Shown here one piece after another: positions 19,116 through 27,859 of a stretch of DNA of 64,000 nt. The notes under the pieces are model-generated. The model did no database searches, had not been told where the DNA came from, and saw only the letters and a list, made by a program, of their open reading frames with translations. The position numbers were made by a program, and so were the translations under genes. Within the stretch, counting starts at the first letter, position 1, and each line of letters begins with the position of its first letter. Source of the stretch: an uncultured Oceanospirillales bacterium (GTDB lineage Bacteria; Pseudomonadota; Gammaproteobacteria; Xanthomonadales; SZUA-36); contig CAJXKA010000002.1 in the NCBI GenBank assembly GCA_913055655.1, positions 1 through 64,000 on the forward strand. Direction: 5' to 3'.

Positions 19116-20224
19116 GGGAACTGACTGAATCCGGCAATGCGCCGGCCGATCCGGACGGCCGCTTTACGCTGCCGGCCACGCGTCTTGCCGGTTCGGAGGC
19201 CTGCCTGAACTGCGGCACCGGGCTCAAGGGGCCGTTCTGCCATTACTGCGGCCAGCCCGACCGGCGCATCATGCGCTTCTTTCCCGTCCTGCTGCGGGAG
19301 TTCCTGGAAGATTTCGCCGACTTCGATTCACGCTTTGCCCGGACGCTGAAACCGCTGCTGTTCCGGCCCGGTCGGCTGACGCGCGATTTCCTTGATGGCC
19401 GGCGGTTTCGCTATTCACCGCCGCTCAGGTTGTACCTGTTCTCGAGCATCGTGTTCTTCCTGCTGGCCGCGATGGTCTCCACGGGGCCATTGACGATCTC
19501 CAGTGGTGTCGACGACCAGGGCGACCGGTCGCTTTCCGTGGGTATCAGTGAAGCCATCGACGAGCCGGAACCCGGGGGCGCGCCAGCCGATGCACAGGCC
19601 GGCGCTGGTGAGCGCCCGCCGGCGGAGGAGTCGGAGACGGTGCCGGACGTGGTCGAAGAGATACCGGAGCTGCATTTCAACGACCGGCCGTGGCACCGGA
19701 CGGAAAACCCGGTCACCATCCCGTTGTTTCCCGCACGGCTGAACGACTGGATCAACGATGAAATCGCCGAGTCGCCGCGAAAAGGTCGCGCCATCGCCGA
19801 TGACCCGGGCGCCTTCGTCGACCAGGTCATGGACCTGCTGCCGGGTACGATGTTCGTATTGCTGCCGGTGTTCGCCCTGATCCTGAAAGCCTGGTACCTG
19901 TTCGCCAAACGCTATTACGTCGAGCACCTGGTGCTGTCACTGCACAACCATGCGTTCCTGTTTGTGCTGATGTCGATCCTGGTGGCGCTTGACGCACTCG
20001 GCACTGCGCTGGCGTCGTATACCGCCCTGTTCTGGGTGATTGAAATGGTCGGGGTCGTGATCTTTTTCTGGATGCCGGTCTACCTGCTCATTTCGCTGAA
20101 AACCGTCTATCGACAGTCCTGGCCCATGACCTTGGCCAAGGGTGTCGTCATTTTCATGAGCTACTCGATGCTGGCGCTCACGGTGACGGTTTTTATTGCC
20201 ATGCTGGGCTTCCTGCTGTTCTAG
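19112..20224 (+). CDS. DUF3667-type membrane protein with N-terminal zinc ribbon
   Basis: A 370-residue protein. The N-terminus carries CLNCGTGLKGPFCHYCGQ (about 30-47), a four-cysteine zinc-ribbon-like motif. The block RTLKPLLFRPGRLTRDFLDGRRFRYSPPLRLYLF follows, which is the recognisable core of DUF3667. A membrane helix lies near 110-130 and several more in 245-370; the loop between is acidic and Pro-rich. The ATG at 19112 has AGGAGG nine bases upstream and overlaps the epimerase stop. The function of this family is not established. Its end overlaps the convergent aminopeptidase by 4 bp. Confidence 0.8.
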   Translation: MRELTESGNAPADPDGRFTLPATRLAGSEACLNCGTGLKGPFCHYCGQPDRRIMRFFPVLLREFLEDFADFDSRFARTLKPLLFRPGRLTRDFLDGRRFRYSPPLRLYLFSSIVFFLLAAMVSTGPLTISSGVDDQGDRSLSVGISEAIDEPEPGGAPADAQAGAGERPPAEESETVPDVVEEIPELHFNDRPWHRTENPVTIPLFPARLNDWINDEIAESPRKGRAIADDPGAFVDQVMDLLPGTMFVLLPVFALILKAWYLFAKRYYVEHLVLSLHNHAFLFVLMSILVALDALGTALASYTALFWVIEMVGVVIFFWMPVYLLISLKTVYRQSWPMTLAKGVVIFMSYSMLALTVTVFIAMLGFLLF

Positions 20225-21597
20225 GCCTTGCCGTAGCGGCGGCGCAGGTACTCGAACGTCGCCCGCAGGCCGAGCGCTTCGCCGCCTTTCGGCCGCCCGG
20301 GGCGCGCGCTGGGGTTCCAGGCGAAGGTGTCGATATGGGCCCAGGGAATGTCATCATCGATGAATTTTTCCAGGAACAGCGCGGCGGTGATGCAACCGGC
20401 AAACGAGGTCTGTCCCGAATTGTTGATATCGGCGATATCGCTGCTGATCAGCTTCCGGTAGGGCTTGTACAGCGGCAGTTCCCAGAGCGGGTCCTCGGTG
20501 GCCTCGCCGGCCTCGACCAGGCCGCGGGCGACCTCGGCGCGGTTGCTGAACACCGGCGGGATGTCCGGGCCCATGGCCACGCGGGCGGCGCCGGTCAGCG
20601 TCGCGAAATCGATGACCAGGTCGGGCGCCTGCTCGCAGGCCAGCGCCAGTGCGTCGGACAGCACCACGCGGCCCTCGGCGTCGGTATTGCCGATTTCCAC
20701 GGTCAGGCCCTTGCGCGTCGGGATGACGTCACCGGGCCGGTAGGCGTTGCCGGCGATGGCGTTCTCGACGGCGGGCACCAGCACGCGCAGGCGGATCGGC
20801 AGGCGGGCCTGCATGACCAGTCGCGCCAGCGCGATGACATGCGCCGCGCCACCCATGTCCTTTTTCATCAGGATCATGCCCGCCGAGGGCTTGATGTCGA
20901 GGCCGCCGGTGTCGAAGCACACGCCCTTGCCGGCGAGCACGACCAGCGGATCACCCTCGCGGCCCCATTCCAGTGACAGCAGGCGTGGCGCCCTGGCGGC
21001 GGCGCGCCCGACGGCGTGAATCGCCGGGAATCCCTGCTCCAGCAGCGCGTCGCCCTCGATGGTCTCGAAGCGGGCGTCGAAGGTCGCCGCCTCCGCGGCC
21101 ATCTCCGTGGCCAGTTCACCGGGGCCCATGTCCTCGGTGGGCGTGTTCACCAGGTCGCGAACCAGGTACTGCGCGTCCAGCAGGTTCTGCGTGTCGGTCG
21201 CGATGTCATCGTCGAGCACGAGCCGGGCTTCCGGCTGCGGACGATCCTTGTAGCGGCTGAATCGATACTGCGCGAGCCCCCAGCCCAGCGCCGCCTGCAG
21301 GCGTTGCTCCCGGTTCCAGCCGGTCTCCAGCCGGTAATGGCCCTCGGGGAGCTCGGTGGCGAGCTTCACCAGTCGGTCGATCCAGGCATCGCCGGCGTCC
21401 CCGAAGATCACCGTTTCAATGGCGCCCGCCGCGTCAGGCAGGGCCGCCCATTTGCCCGCCTTGCAACGAAACCGGTGGGCGTTCAGCCAACCGCGGTGGT
21501 GCGCGGGCGCGTCTTCAGACCAGCGGTCGTAGTGATCGGGCGCCACGGCGACCAGCGGGGTCGACGGGCCGGCGGCATCTTCTCGGACGTAGGGCAT
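20221..21597 (-). CDS. Leucyl aminopeptidase family (M17) peptidase
   Basis: A 458-residue cytoplasmic metallopeptidase that removes N-terminal residues from peptides. The catalytic C-terminal domain has the M17 signature NTDAEGRVVLSDALA, the metal-binding block GKGVCFDTGGLDIKPS, and a Lys/Asp cluster in MILMKKDMGGAAH. It is shorter than PepA (about 500 residues), and its N-terminal domain resembles the PepB-like group. It stands alone between convergent and co-directional genes with its own short leader. Confidence 0.92.
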   Translation of the reverse strand: MPYVREDAAGPSTPLVAVAPDHYDRWSEDAPAHHRGWLNAHRFRCKAGKWAALPDAAGAIETVIFGDAGDAWIDRLVKLATELPEGHYRLETGWNREQRLQAALGWGLAQYRFSRYKDRPQPEARLVLDDDIATDTQNLLDAQYLVRDLVNTPTEDMGPGELATEMAAEAATFDARFETIEGDALLEQGFPAIHAVGRAAARAPRLLSLEWGREGDPLVVLAGKGVCFDTGGLDIKPSAGMILMKKDMGGAAHVIALARLVMQARLPIRLRVLVPAVENAIAGNAYRPGDVIPTRKGLTVEIGNTDAEGRVVLSDALALACEQAPDLVIDFATLTGAARVAMGPDIPPVFSNRAEVARGLVEAGEATEDPLWELPLYKPYRKLISSDIADINNSGQTSFAGCITAALFLEKFIDDDIPWAHIDTFAWNPSARPGRPKGGEALGLRATFEYLRRRYGKA

Positions 21598-21655
21598 GGT
21601 GTTTTCCTTGCGGCGGGCGCCCAGTTTAGGGGACGCGCAAACGGTTCAAAAGGGG

Positions 21656-22780
21656 TTAGCGGGCCGCGTTCACGGTATCCCGGAAGAAATTCGCGGTCAG
21701 CTCGGCGGTGCGCTGCCAGGTGAAGCCGGCCGCGTGCGCGAGGCCGGCCCCGACAGCCGCATCCCGCGCCGCGCCGTCCAGTGCCACGGTGTCCATGCCT
21801 TCGGCGAATGCTGTCGCATCGTCTTCGCCGGCGATGGGCCAGCAACCGGCGGAGACTTCTGGCAGGCAGGAGGAATCCGAGACGACGCCGGGCAGGCCGG
21901 TGGCCATCGCCTCCAGCACGGGCAGCGCGAACCCCTCGTAGCGCGACGGTTGCAACAGGGCGCGCGCGCCGGCCAGCAGCCCCGGAAGGTCGGCGGCCGG
22001 GACGTGGTCCACCCAGTCGATTTCATCCGCGACGCCCTGCGTGGAAGCCAGCCGGGTCAGTGTTTCGCGGTAGTCGTCCGGGGCGCCGCCGCCGACGAAT
22101 GCCAGGCGAATGCCCTCGCGGCGGGCCTGGCTGATTGAGAACGCGTGAATCGACAGCTCCAGGTTCTTGTGCGGAAACCAGCTGCCCAGTTGCAGCAGGT
22201 ATGGGGCGTCGAGCCCGTATCGTCGGGTCGTTTCCGCGGCCTGCTCCGGTGTGATGGGGTGGAAGACCCCGTGATCAACGCCATGGGGCACGACGGCCAC
22301 GTGCCGGTCAGCCAGTTCCGGGTGATGGTGCAGCAAACGACCGCGCCCGTATTCGGTCAGGCAGAGCACACCGCTGGCACGCCCCAGGTTGCGGACCAGG
22401 CGCTCCCGGCCCTCATACCCGGCCGGACGGTCCAGGGCGCGGACGTCGTGGACGGTGAAACTGAGCGGCACACGGCCGCGTACCGGCAGGTGGTTGCCGA
22501 AACCATGGAAAAGTTCCAGTCCGCGGCCGGCGCGATTGAGCAGCATGCAATGGCGCGGCCAGTCCGGCGCCAGGTCATCGACCAGCGACCGGCGCATCCA
22601 GCGATGGGCGCGGATATCCAGGCGCCCGTCGAGCGATTCGCGGGCCAGGGCCGGTACCACCTGGCGGATATAACGGGCGATACCACGCCCCCGGCGCTTG
22701 ACCGCCTGGGTAATGTCCAGGCCAACCCGGAGCCGTTCGCTGGCGCCTTCGGGCGGCCCATTCCGGGAAGGCTCCGACAT
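21656..22780 (-). CDS. Glycosyltransferase, GT4 family
   Basis: A 374-residue GT-B fold retaining glycosyltransferase. Near the N-terminus KRRGRGIARYI supplies the Gly-rich donor or acceptor loop. The C-terminal domain has the GT4 pattern LQPSRYEGFALPVLEAMATGLPGVVSD, in which the E-x7-E motif (EGFALPVLE) binds the sugar nucleotide. The ATG at 22780 avoids overlap with the divergent gene. It shares a 25-bp divergent region with a second glycosyltransferase-like gene, so the pair probably acts on the same cell-surface glycan, which cannot be identified. Confidence 0.88.
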   Translation of the reverse strand: MSEPSRNGPPEGASERLRVGLDITQAVKRRGRGIARYIRQVVPALARESLDGRLDIRAHRWMRRSLVDDLAPDWPRHCMLLNRAGRGLELFHGFGNHLPVRGRVPLSFTVHDVRALDRPAGYEGRERLVRNLGRASGVLCLTEYGRGRLLHHHPELADRHVAVVPHGVDHGVFHPITPEQAAETTRRYGLDAPYLLQLGSWFPHKNLELSIHAFSISQARREGIRLAFVGGGAPDDYRETLTRLASTQGVADEIDWVDHVPAADLPGLLAGARALLQPSRYEGFALPVLEAMATGLPGVVSDSSCLPEVSAGCWPIAGEDDATAFAEGMDTVALDGAARDAAVGAGLAHAAGFTWQRTAELTANFFRDTVNAAR

Positions 22781-22805
22781 GGTTTTATAGTAATGTATCA
22801 ACGCC

Positions 22806-23708
22806 ATGAAGGTCAGCGGTTTCAGTTTCCTGCGTGATGGCGTCCGGCTGGGCTATCCCTTCGAGGAAAGCATCCGCTCGGCGCTGCCCGTGTGCGACGA
22901 ATTTATCGTCGCCGTTGGCCGTGGCAGCGACGATACCCTGGCTCGCCTGCGTGCCATGAATGAACCCAAGCTGCGGCTGATCGAGACCACCTGGAACGAG
23001 GCCTGCCGCAGTCACGGATTTGTCTACGGCCAGCAGAAAATGATTGCGCAGTACAACTGCACCGGCGACTGGGCCTTCTACCTGGAAGCGGACGAGGTGC
23101 TGCACGAACATGACCACGACCGGTTGCACGACGCCATGGCGCACTACCTGGAAGACACCGAGGTCGAGGCACTGGCCTTCGACTACAGGCACTTCTATGG
23201 CGATGCCAGTCACCTGCATACCACCTCGCAGGTCTACCGGCGCGCCTGCCGGATCATCCGCAACAGCCTGCGGGCCATCGCACCCGACGGCCTCTACTGG
23301 GCCGTCATCAAGGACCGGACCTGGCACGGCGGCCGCAACAAGCGGCGTACCCGCTACCCGCGCGCGGCGGTGCTGAACATTCCGATCTACCACTACGGCA
23401 ACGCCCGCCATGAACGTTACATCCAGGACAAGGCCGCGATGGGTAACCGGTACTGGTCGGAGAAACAGGCGTTCGGGGACAGTTACGGCCGCCTGGACCC
23501 GGCGCAGGTCAGTCGCTTTGAGGGTGATCACCCGGCGGTGATGGCGCACTGGCTCGCCGAGCACGCCAATCCGTCGTTTTCATTCGACCCGGACCATCGC
23601 CTGACGCGGCGGGAACGCAAACACCGCCGACTGGCGTGGCTGGAGCGCCTGACGGGGCGTGATTTTTCCAAGCGTCATTTCAAGGTCATCCGGCACTGGG
23701 ACGGTTGA
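22806..23708 (+). CDS. GT2-like glycosyltransferase family protein
   Basis: A 300-residue protein with a GT-A-like N-terminus: ISFLRDG-type start (VSGFSFLRDGVRL), the segment CDEFIVAVGRGSDDT and the D-x-D-like metal site in YLEADEVL (about 92-99). The C-terminal half is rich in His, Arg and Tyr and is not typical of better-known enzymes. Proteins of this kind are usually annotated as glycosyltransferase without a substrate. It is divergent from the GT4 gene. Confidence 0.7.
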   Translation: MKVSGFSFLRDGVRLGYPFEESIRSALPVCDEFIVAVGRGSDDTLARLRAMNEPKLRLIETTWNEACRSHGFVYGQQKMIAQYNCTGDWAFYLEADEVLHEHDHDRLHDAMAHYLEDTEVEALAFDYRHFYGDASHLHTTSQVYRRACRIIRNSLRAIAPDGLYWAVIKDRTWHGGRNKRRTRYPRAAVLNIPIYHYGNARHERYIQDKAAMGNRYWSEKQAFGDSYGRLDPAQVSRFEGDHPAVMAHWLAEHANPSFSFDPDHRLTRRERKHRRLAWLERLTGRDFSKRHFKVIRHWDG

Positions 23709-23789
23709 CCAAACCATGACCTCCGCCGCATTGTGGCGCCCGGGTGACCTGCCTACAATGTCCGGAAACCTGTTACGGATTCCCCCTTC

Positions 23790-25655
23790 ATGAGCCAGTC
23801 CGATTCGGGCCTGAAAACATTCTTTGTCGGCCTGTGGCGTGTCATTGATGGCACCCGCAAAGTGTTCCTGAACCTGCTGTTCCTGCTGCTGGTATTCATC
23901 GTCCTGCTGCTCGTCCTGGCGCCGGGCGAACAGCCGCTGCGGTTGCAGAATGATACGACGCTGGTGCTGCGTCCCTATGGCCAGGTGGTCGAGGATTTCA
24001 CCACAACGCCGCTGGACCGTGCGCTGCAGAAAGCGACGGACCAGCCGCCCCCGGAAACGCGCCTTCGTGACCTGCTGGAGGCCGTCCGGCGCGCCAGCAC
24101 CGATCCGCGCATCACCCAGATGGTCATTGACACCGACTTCATGCTGGGCATCGGCATGCCCGCCCTGCAGGAACTTGAAGGTGTCATCGGGGAATTCAAG
24201 GAAGCCGGGAAGGGCGTCATCGCCAGCGGCGATTACATGACCCAGCACGGCTATTACCTGGCCGCCATGGCCGACGAGGTGTGGTTGCACCCGGAGGGCA
24301 TGGTCTTTATTGACGGTTATTCCCGCGTCCGGCACTACTACCGCGAAGGCCTGGAGAAGCTGGCGGTGGAGATCAACCTGTTCCGCGCCGGTGAATTCAA
24401 GTCCGCCATGGAACCGTACATCCGGGACGACATGTCGCCGGAGGCCCGTGAAGCGAACCTGCACTGGCTGGGGAACCTGTGGCAGCAGTACATCGAGGGC
24501 GTCTCCCGACATCGCGGCATTCCCGAGGAGTCGTTGTCGCGTTTGCTCGAGAACCTGCCGGAAGGTGTCCAGGGCTGGAATGGCGACCTGGCGGAATGGG
24601 CGTTGCGCTCAGGCCTGGTGGACCGCCTGGTGACCCGGCCCGTGGCCCGGCAGGAACTGGCCGTGCGGGGTGCGCCCGACGCCGAGAGCGACGGCTTCCG
24701 GGGCGTGCTGCATGACGACTACCTTGGCCTTGCCCGTCCGCCGATTGCCGCGCCCGGATCGCCCGATGTCATGGTGGTGGTCGCCGAGGGCGATATTACC
24801 CGCGGGCACCCCGGCCCGGGCCGCATCGGCGCCGACGCGCTGAGCAAGCAGCTGCGTGACATCGGCCGACGTGAAGACATTCGCGCCGTGGTCCTGCGCC
24901 TCAACAGCCCGGGCGGCGATGTGCTGGCGTCCGAACAGATTCGCAACGAACTGCAACTGCTGCGCGACAGCGGTCGCACCGTGGTGATCAGCATGGGTGA
25001 ACTGGCGGCGTCCGGCGGCTACTGGATTTCGACCGCCGCGGACGAGATCTGGGCCAGCCCCGCCACGCTGACGGGCTCCATTGGCGTGTTCGCCATGATC
25101 CCGACCTTCGGCGGCACGCTGGAGAAAATCGGCGTTCGTGCCGATGGTGTGGGTACCACGCCGCTGGCCGGCAAGTTGCGCATTGACCAACCCCTGGACG
25201 AGGACATTCACAGGATCTTCGAAGCCAGCGTCCAGAACACGTACCGCAAGTTCCTGGAGCGCGTGGCGGAAGCGCGCGGCAAAACCGTGGACGAGGTCGA
25301 GAAAATCGCCGGCGGCCGGGTCTGGAGCGGCGCCCAGGCCGCCGAATCCGGACTTGTCGATCGCCTGGGCACCACGGCCGACGCCGTCGATGCGGCGGCG
25401 CGCATCGCTGGACTTGGCGCCGATTACCGGGTGGACTGGTACGAGCCTGAGTTAACCCCGTTCGAAGCCTTCATGCGTGATATGACCACGGGCGTGGTCG
25501 CCTCGGTCTCCGCCGCAGCAGGGCCAGTCACGGCCTGGCAACCCGGCTGGGCGCCAATGTCACTGGCGAAACGCATTTACGAAGATATGCGCTATCTCGC
25601 TACGCAGGACGGCCGGGTGACGCTCACGGCGCACTGCCTCTGCCGCATTCGGTAA
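23790..25655 (+). CDS. sppA: Signal peptide peptidase SppA, 67K type
   Basis: SppA degrades cleaved signal peptides in the inner membrane, facing the periplasm. The 621-residue protein is the long tandem-domain form. An N-terminal membrane anchor lies at about 27-44, and the catalytic Lys204 (GEFKSAMEPY) in the first half and Ser408 (ELAASGGYW) in the second form the known Lys-Ser dyad. The TAA stop lies within the first repeat units of an array that fills the gap to the next gene. It is convergent with a small lipoprotein. Confidence 0.95.
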   Translation: MSQSDSGLKTFFVGLWRVIDGTRKVFLNLLFLLLVFIVLLLVLAPGEQPLRLQNDTTLVLRPYGQVVEDFTTTPLDRALQKATDQPPPETRLRDLLEAVRRASTDPRITQMVIDTDFMLGIGMPALQELEGVIGEFKEAGKGVIASGDYMTQHGYYLAAMADEVWLHPEGMVFIDGYSRVRHYYREGLEKLAVEINLFRAGEFKSAMEPYIRDDMSPEAREANLHWLGNLWQQYIEGVSRHRGIPEESLSRLLENLPEGVQGWNGDLAEWALRSGLVDRLVTRPVARQELAVRGAPDAESDGFRGVLHDDYLGLARPPIAAPGSPDVMVVVAEGDITRGHPGPGRIGADALSKQLRDIGRREDIRAVVLRLNSPGGDVLASEQIRNELQLLRDSGRTVVISMGELAASGGYWISTAADEIWASPATLTGSIGVFAMIPTFGGTLEKIGVRADGVGTTPLAGKLRIDQPLDEDIHRIFEASVQNTYRKFLERVAEARGKTVDEVEKIAGGRVWSGAQAAESGLVDRLGTTADAVDAAARIAGLGADYRVDWYEPELTPFEAFMRDMTTGVVASVSAAAGPVTAWQPGWAPMSLAKRIYEDMRYLATQDGRVTLTAHCLCRIR

Positions 25656-25740
25656 GCGGTAAGCGGTAAGCAGTGAGTGGTGGTAGGCGAAGGCAGAAGC
25701 TATCGCATTTTACTGCTTACCGCTTACCGCTCACTGCTCA
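25651..25740. repeat. Opposed tandem 7-mer arrays forming a hairpin between two stop codons
   Basis: The plus strand has three GGTAAGC units (25651-25671), then AGTGAGT. The sppA stop TAA lies inside the first unit. The minus strand has AGTGAGC and GGTAAGC units from the convergent lipoprotein's stop side. The arms 25656-25674 and 25712-25730 are complementary over 19 bases without mismatch. The two arrays meet in the middle, so each gene is followed on its own sense strand by a purine-rich array. Confidence 0.9.
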
Positions 25741-26175
25741 CTAGTACCGACGGGTGACGTCGGGCAGGCCGGAGTGCAGCATCCAGCGCTCGCCGAGTTC
25801 GTCCCATCGCCATTCCTGCTGGTCCATCACGGTCTGCTCGACGGCCCGGTTCTTGTTGTACATGCGCAGCTCGACGACCTGGACCAGGCCAAGGCCGCCA
25901 TCGATCGGGGTGCTGGAGCGCACCGTGTAGCTGGTCACGCGGAACAGCCGCAGGCGGTCGACGTCGAGGCGGGTAATGGGGTGCTTTTCCAGGTATTCGG
26001 GTGCGACAAAGCCGACAGCGCCGTCCCATTCGCTCCAGCGAACCATGGCTTCGTACTGGCTGAGGGTTTCCTCCAGGCTCTTGTCTTTCTTTGGCGTGGT
26101 GCAGCCGGTGACGACGGCCAGGGCGATCATGGCCAGCGTGAGCAGGGCGGTGGATTTCGTCAGCGTCTGTTTCAT
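25741..26175 (-). CDS. Hypothetical lipoprotein
   Basis: A 144-residue lipoprotein with a signal peptide ending in a lipobox (AVVTGC, Cys about residue 25). The mature part is charged, with a predicted mix of helix and strand (EYLEKHPITRLDVDRLRLFRVTSYTV and EWRWDELGERWMLHSG). It resembles conserved envelope proteins of gammaproteobacteria without a known role. The ATG at 26175 is preferred over an upstream start that adds 12 residues before the signal peptide. Its stop is adjacent to the repeat array shared with sppA. Confidence 0.75.
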   Translation of the reverse strand: MKQTLTKSTALLTLAMIALAVVTGCTTPKKDKSLEETLSQYEAMVRWSEWDGAVGFVAPEYLEKHPITRLDVDRLRLFRVTSYTVRSSTPIDGGLGLVQVVELRMYNKNRAVEQTVMDQQEWRWDELGERWMLHSGLPDVTRRY

Positions 26176-26250
26176 CGGTGCGTCCGTGCGTTCGCGGGGT
26201 TGGTATCGCAACTTAACCTGCGGCCGCCGCCGCGTCCACCCCGTTACCGT

Positions 26251-26544
26251 TCAGTCGAGGCGGTCGGCGCAGGCCCCGGGCGTGTGGCTCGGGACGCCGG
26301 CGGCGCGGGCCGTGCAGGCGTTACCGTAGGTTTTGCCGTCACACCCGCAGACCGGGTCGTACTGCTGGGTGCACATCACGCGTTCGGCCGGCGGGTCCAG
26401 CACGCATTCTGCGTTGGTGGGGGGCTTGGACGCCGGAACTGCCGTACTCGCCGTTGGCGCCTCATCGGTTCGACTACAGCTGGCCAGTATCGCCAGGGCC
26501 AGCAGGCTCGCCAGCGCGATGGGCGCCACTTTAAGCCGGTACAT
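26251..26544 (-). CDS. Lipoprotein with Kazal-type inhibitor domain
   Basis: A 97-residue protein with a lipobox (AILASC, Cys23), a short Ala/Pro/Thr linker and a Kazal-like module at about 46-92. The module shows the fingerprint [20 protein letters not shown], so several conserved cysteines and the YGNxC motif are present. Kazal domains usually inhibit serine proteases; in bacteria the target is rarely known. It overlaps the dgkA stop by 14 bp and is likely translated with dgkA as one transcript. Confidence 0.85.
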   Translation of the reverse strand: MYRLKVAPIALASLLALAILASCSRTDEAPTASTAVPASKPPTNAECVLDPPAERVMCTQQYDPVCGCDGKTYGNACTARAAGVPSHTPGACADRLD

Positions 26545-26908
26545 GAAACCGCTCCCAGGCGACGGCGCCCCATGACGAGGCCAGCAGGACCAGTGACAGC
26601 AACACGGCCGCCGAGCCCATGTCCTTGGCCCGACCGGACAGTTCGTGGTGGTCGTTGCTGATGCGGTCGACCACGGCTTCGACGGCGCTGTTGAGCAGTT
26701 CGACGATCAGCATCAGCAGCAACGGCGCGACCAGCACCAGCCACTGCAGCGGTGTTTGCGCCAGCCAGAACGACAGCGGCAGCAGGACCGCTGTCAGCAG
26801 CAACTCCTGCCGGAAAGCGGCTTCGCTGATCCAGGTCGCGCGCAGGCCGGCCATGGAATAGCCGGTGGCATCAATAATCCGGCGGATACCGGTCTTGCCG
26901 GGCTTCAT
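26531..26908 (-). CDS. dgkA: Diacylglycerol kinase
   Basis: DgkA phosphorylates diacylglycerol produced by envelope sugar transfer, recycling it to phosphatidic acid. The 125-residue product has the family motifs EAAFRQE (about 29-35) and [33 protein letters not shown] with the catalytic Glu, and three membrane helices. The ATG at 26908 has an AGGAG site at proper spacing, whereas an ATG six bases earlier is too close. It is followed by the Kazal lipoprotein with an overlap. Confidence 0.93.
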   Translation of the reverse strand: MKPGKTGIRRIIDATGYSMAGLRATWISEAAFRQELLLTAVLLPLSFWLAQTPLQWLVLVAPLLLMLIVELLNSAVEAVVDRISNDHHELSGRAKDMGSAAVLLSLVLLASSWGAVAWERFHVPA

Positions 26909-27030
26909 GGGCATGCTCCTGCGGTGGCAAATGTCATGGTGGGCTCCATTCTGTGATGGCCGCGGGCGGCGGGTGCGGCGCTCATGCTAACATCCGCGGC
27001 TCTGTTTTCCCGGCCCGAGGACCGTGCGTC

Positions 27031-27807
27031 ATGCTGAAAGTAGCATCCTGGAATGTCAATTCCTTGAACGTTCGCCTGCCCCATGTGCAGGCCTGGTGCG
27101 CGGCGGCGCAGCCGGACATCCTCGCCCTGCAGGAAACCAAGCTCGTCGACGAGAAGTTTCCCGCCGAGGCGCTGGCCGAGGCCGGCTATCACAGCGTGTT
27201 CTCCGGCCAGCCGACCTACAACGGGGTGGCGATCCTCAGTCGCGAGCCGGCCGAGCCGGACGATATCGTCACGGACATCCCCGATTTCGATGACCCGCAG
27301 CGACGGGTGCTGGCGGCGACCATCGGCGGCGTCCGGGTCATCGACCTGTACGTGGTGAACGGCAAGGAAGTCGGTTCGGACAAATACGAGTACAAGCTGG
27401 CCTGGCTGGCGGCCGCCACACGCTGGATCGAGGCGGAGATGAAAGCGCACGAGCGCGTGATCGTGCTGGGCGACTTCAACATTGCGCCGGAAGACCGCGA
27501 CGTTTACGACCCCGAGGCCTGGCACGAGAAGATTTTGTGCAGCACGCCCGAGCGCGAGGCGCTCCAGAGGTTATGTGGCCTGGGGCTGACCGACACCTTC
27601 CGCCTGTTTGAACAGGAAGAACGCAGCTGGAGCTGGTGGGACTACCGGATGAACATGTTCCGCCGCAAGCTGGGCCTGCGGATCGACCTGGTGCTGTCTT
27701 CGAAGTCGCTCACGGAGGCCTGCGGCGCGGCCTATATCGATGTCGAACCCCGCCGCCAGGATCGCCCCTCAGACCACACTCCGGTCATTGCCGAATTCAA
27801 AATCTGA
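27031..27807 (+). CDS. xthA: Exodeoxyribonuclease III
   Basis: XthA is the major AP endonuclease and 3'-5' exonuclease of base excision repair. The 258-residue product has LKVASWNVNSLNVR, DILALQETK (catalytic Glu), LGDFNIAPEDRDVYD (catalytic Asp/Asn) and the C-terminal SDHTPV (catalytic Asp-His). The ATG at 27031 is chosen; an earlier in-frame ATG at 26953 adds 26 residues with no homology. The TGA stop is followed directly by GTCACCC repeats. Confidence 0.95.
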   Translation: MLKVASWNVNSLNVRLPHVQAWCAAAQPDILALQETKLVDEKFPAEALAEAGYHSVFSGQPTYNGVAILSREPAEPDDIVTDIPDFDDPQRRVLAATIGGVRVIDLYVVNGKEVGSDKYEYKLAWLAAATRWIEAEMKAHERVIVLGDFNIAPEDRDVYDPEAWHEKILCSTPEREALQRLCGLGLTDTFRLFEQEERSWSWWDYRMNMFRRKLGLRIDLVLSSKSLTEACGAAYIDVEPRRQDRPSDHTPVIAEFKI

Positions 27808-27856
27808 CCCGTCACCCGTCACCCGTCACCCGTCACCCGTCACCCGTCACCCGTCA
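27808..27856. repeat. Tandem 7-mer array GTCACCC
   Basis: From 27811 to 27852 there are six perfect copies of GTCACCC plus a partial seventh. They fill the gap between the convergent xthA and Grx-rhodanese stops. On the minus strand this reads GGGTGAC repeats, starting 3 bases after the minus-strand gene's stop. No spacers are present. Confidence 0.95.
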
Positions 27857-27859
27857 TAC

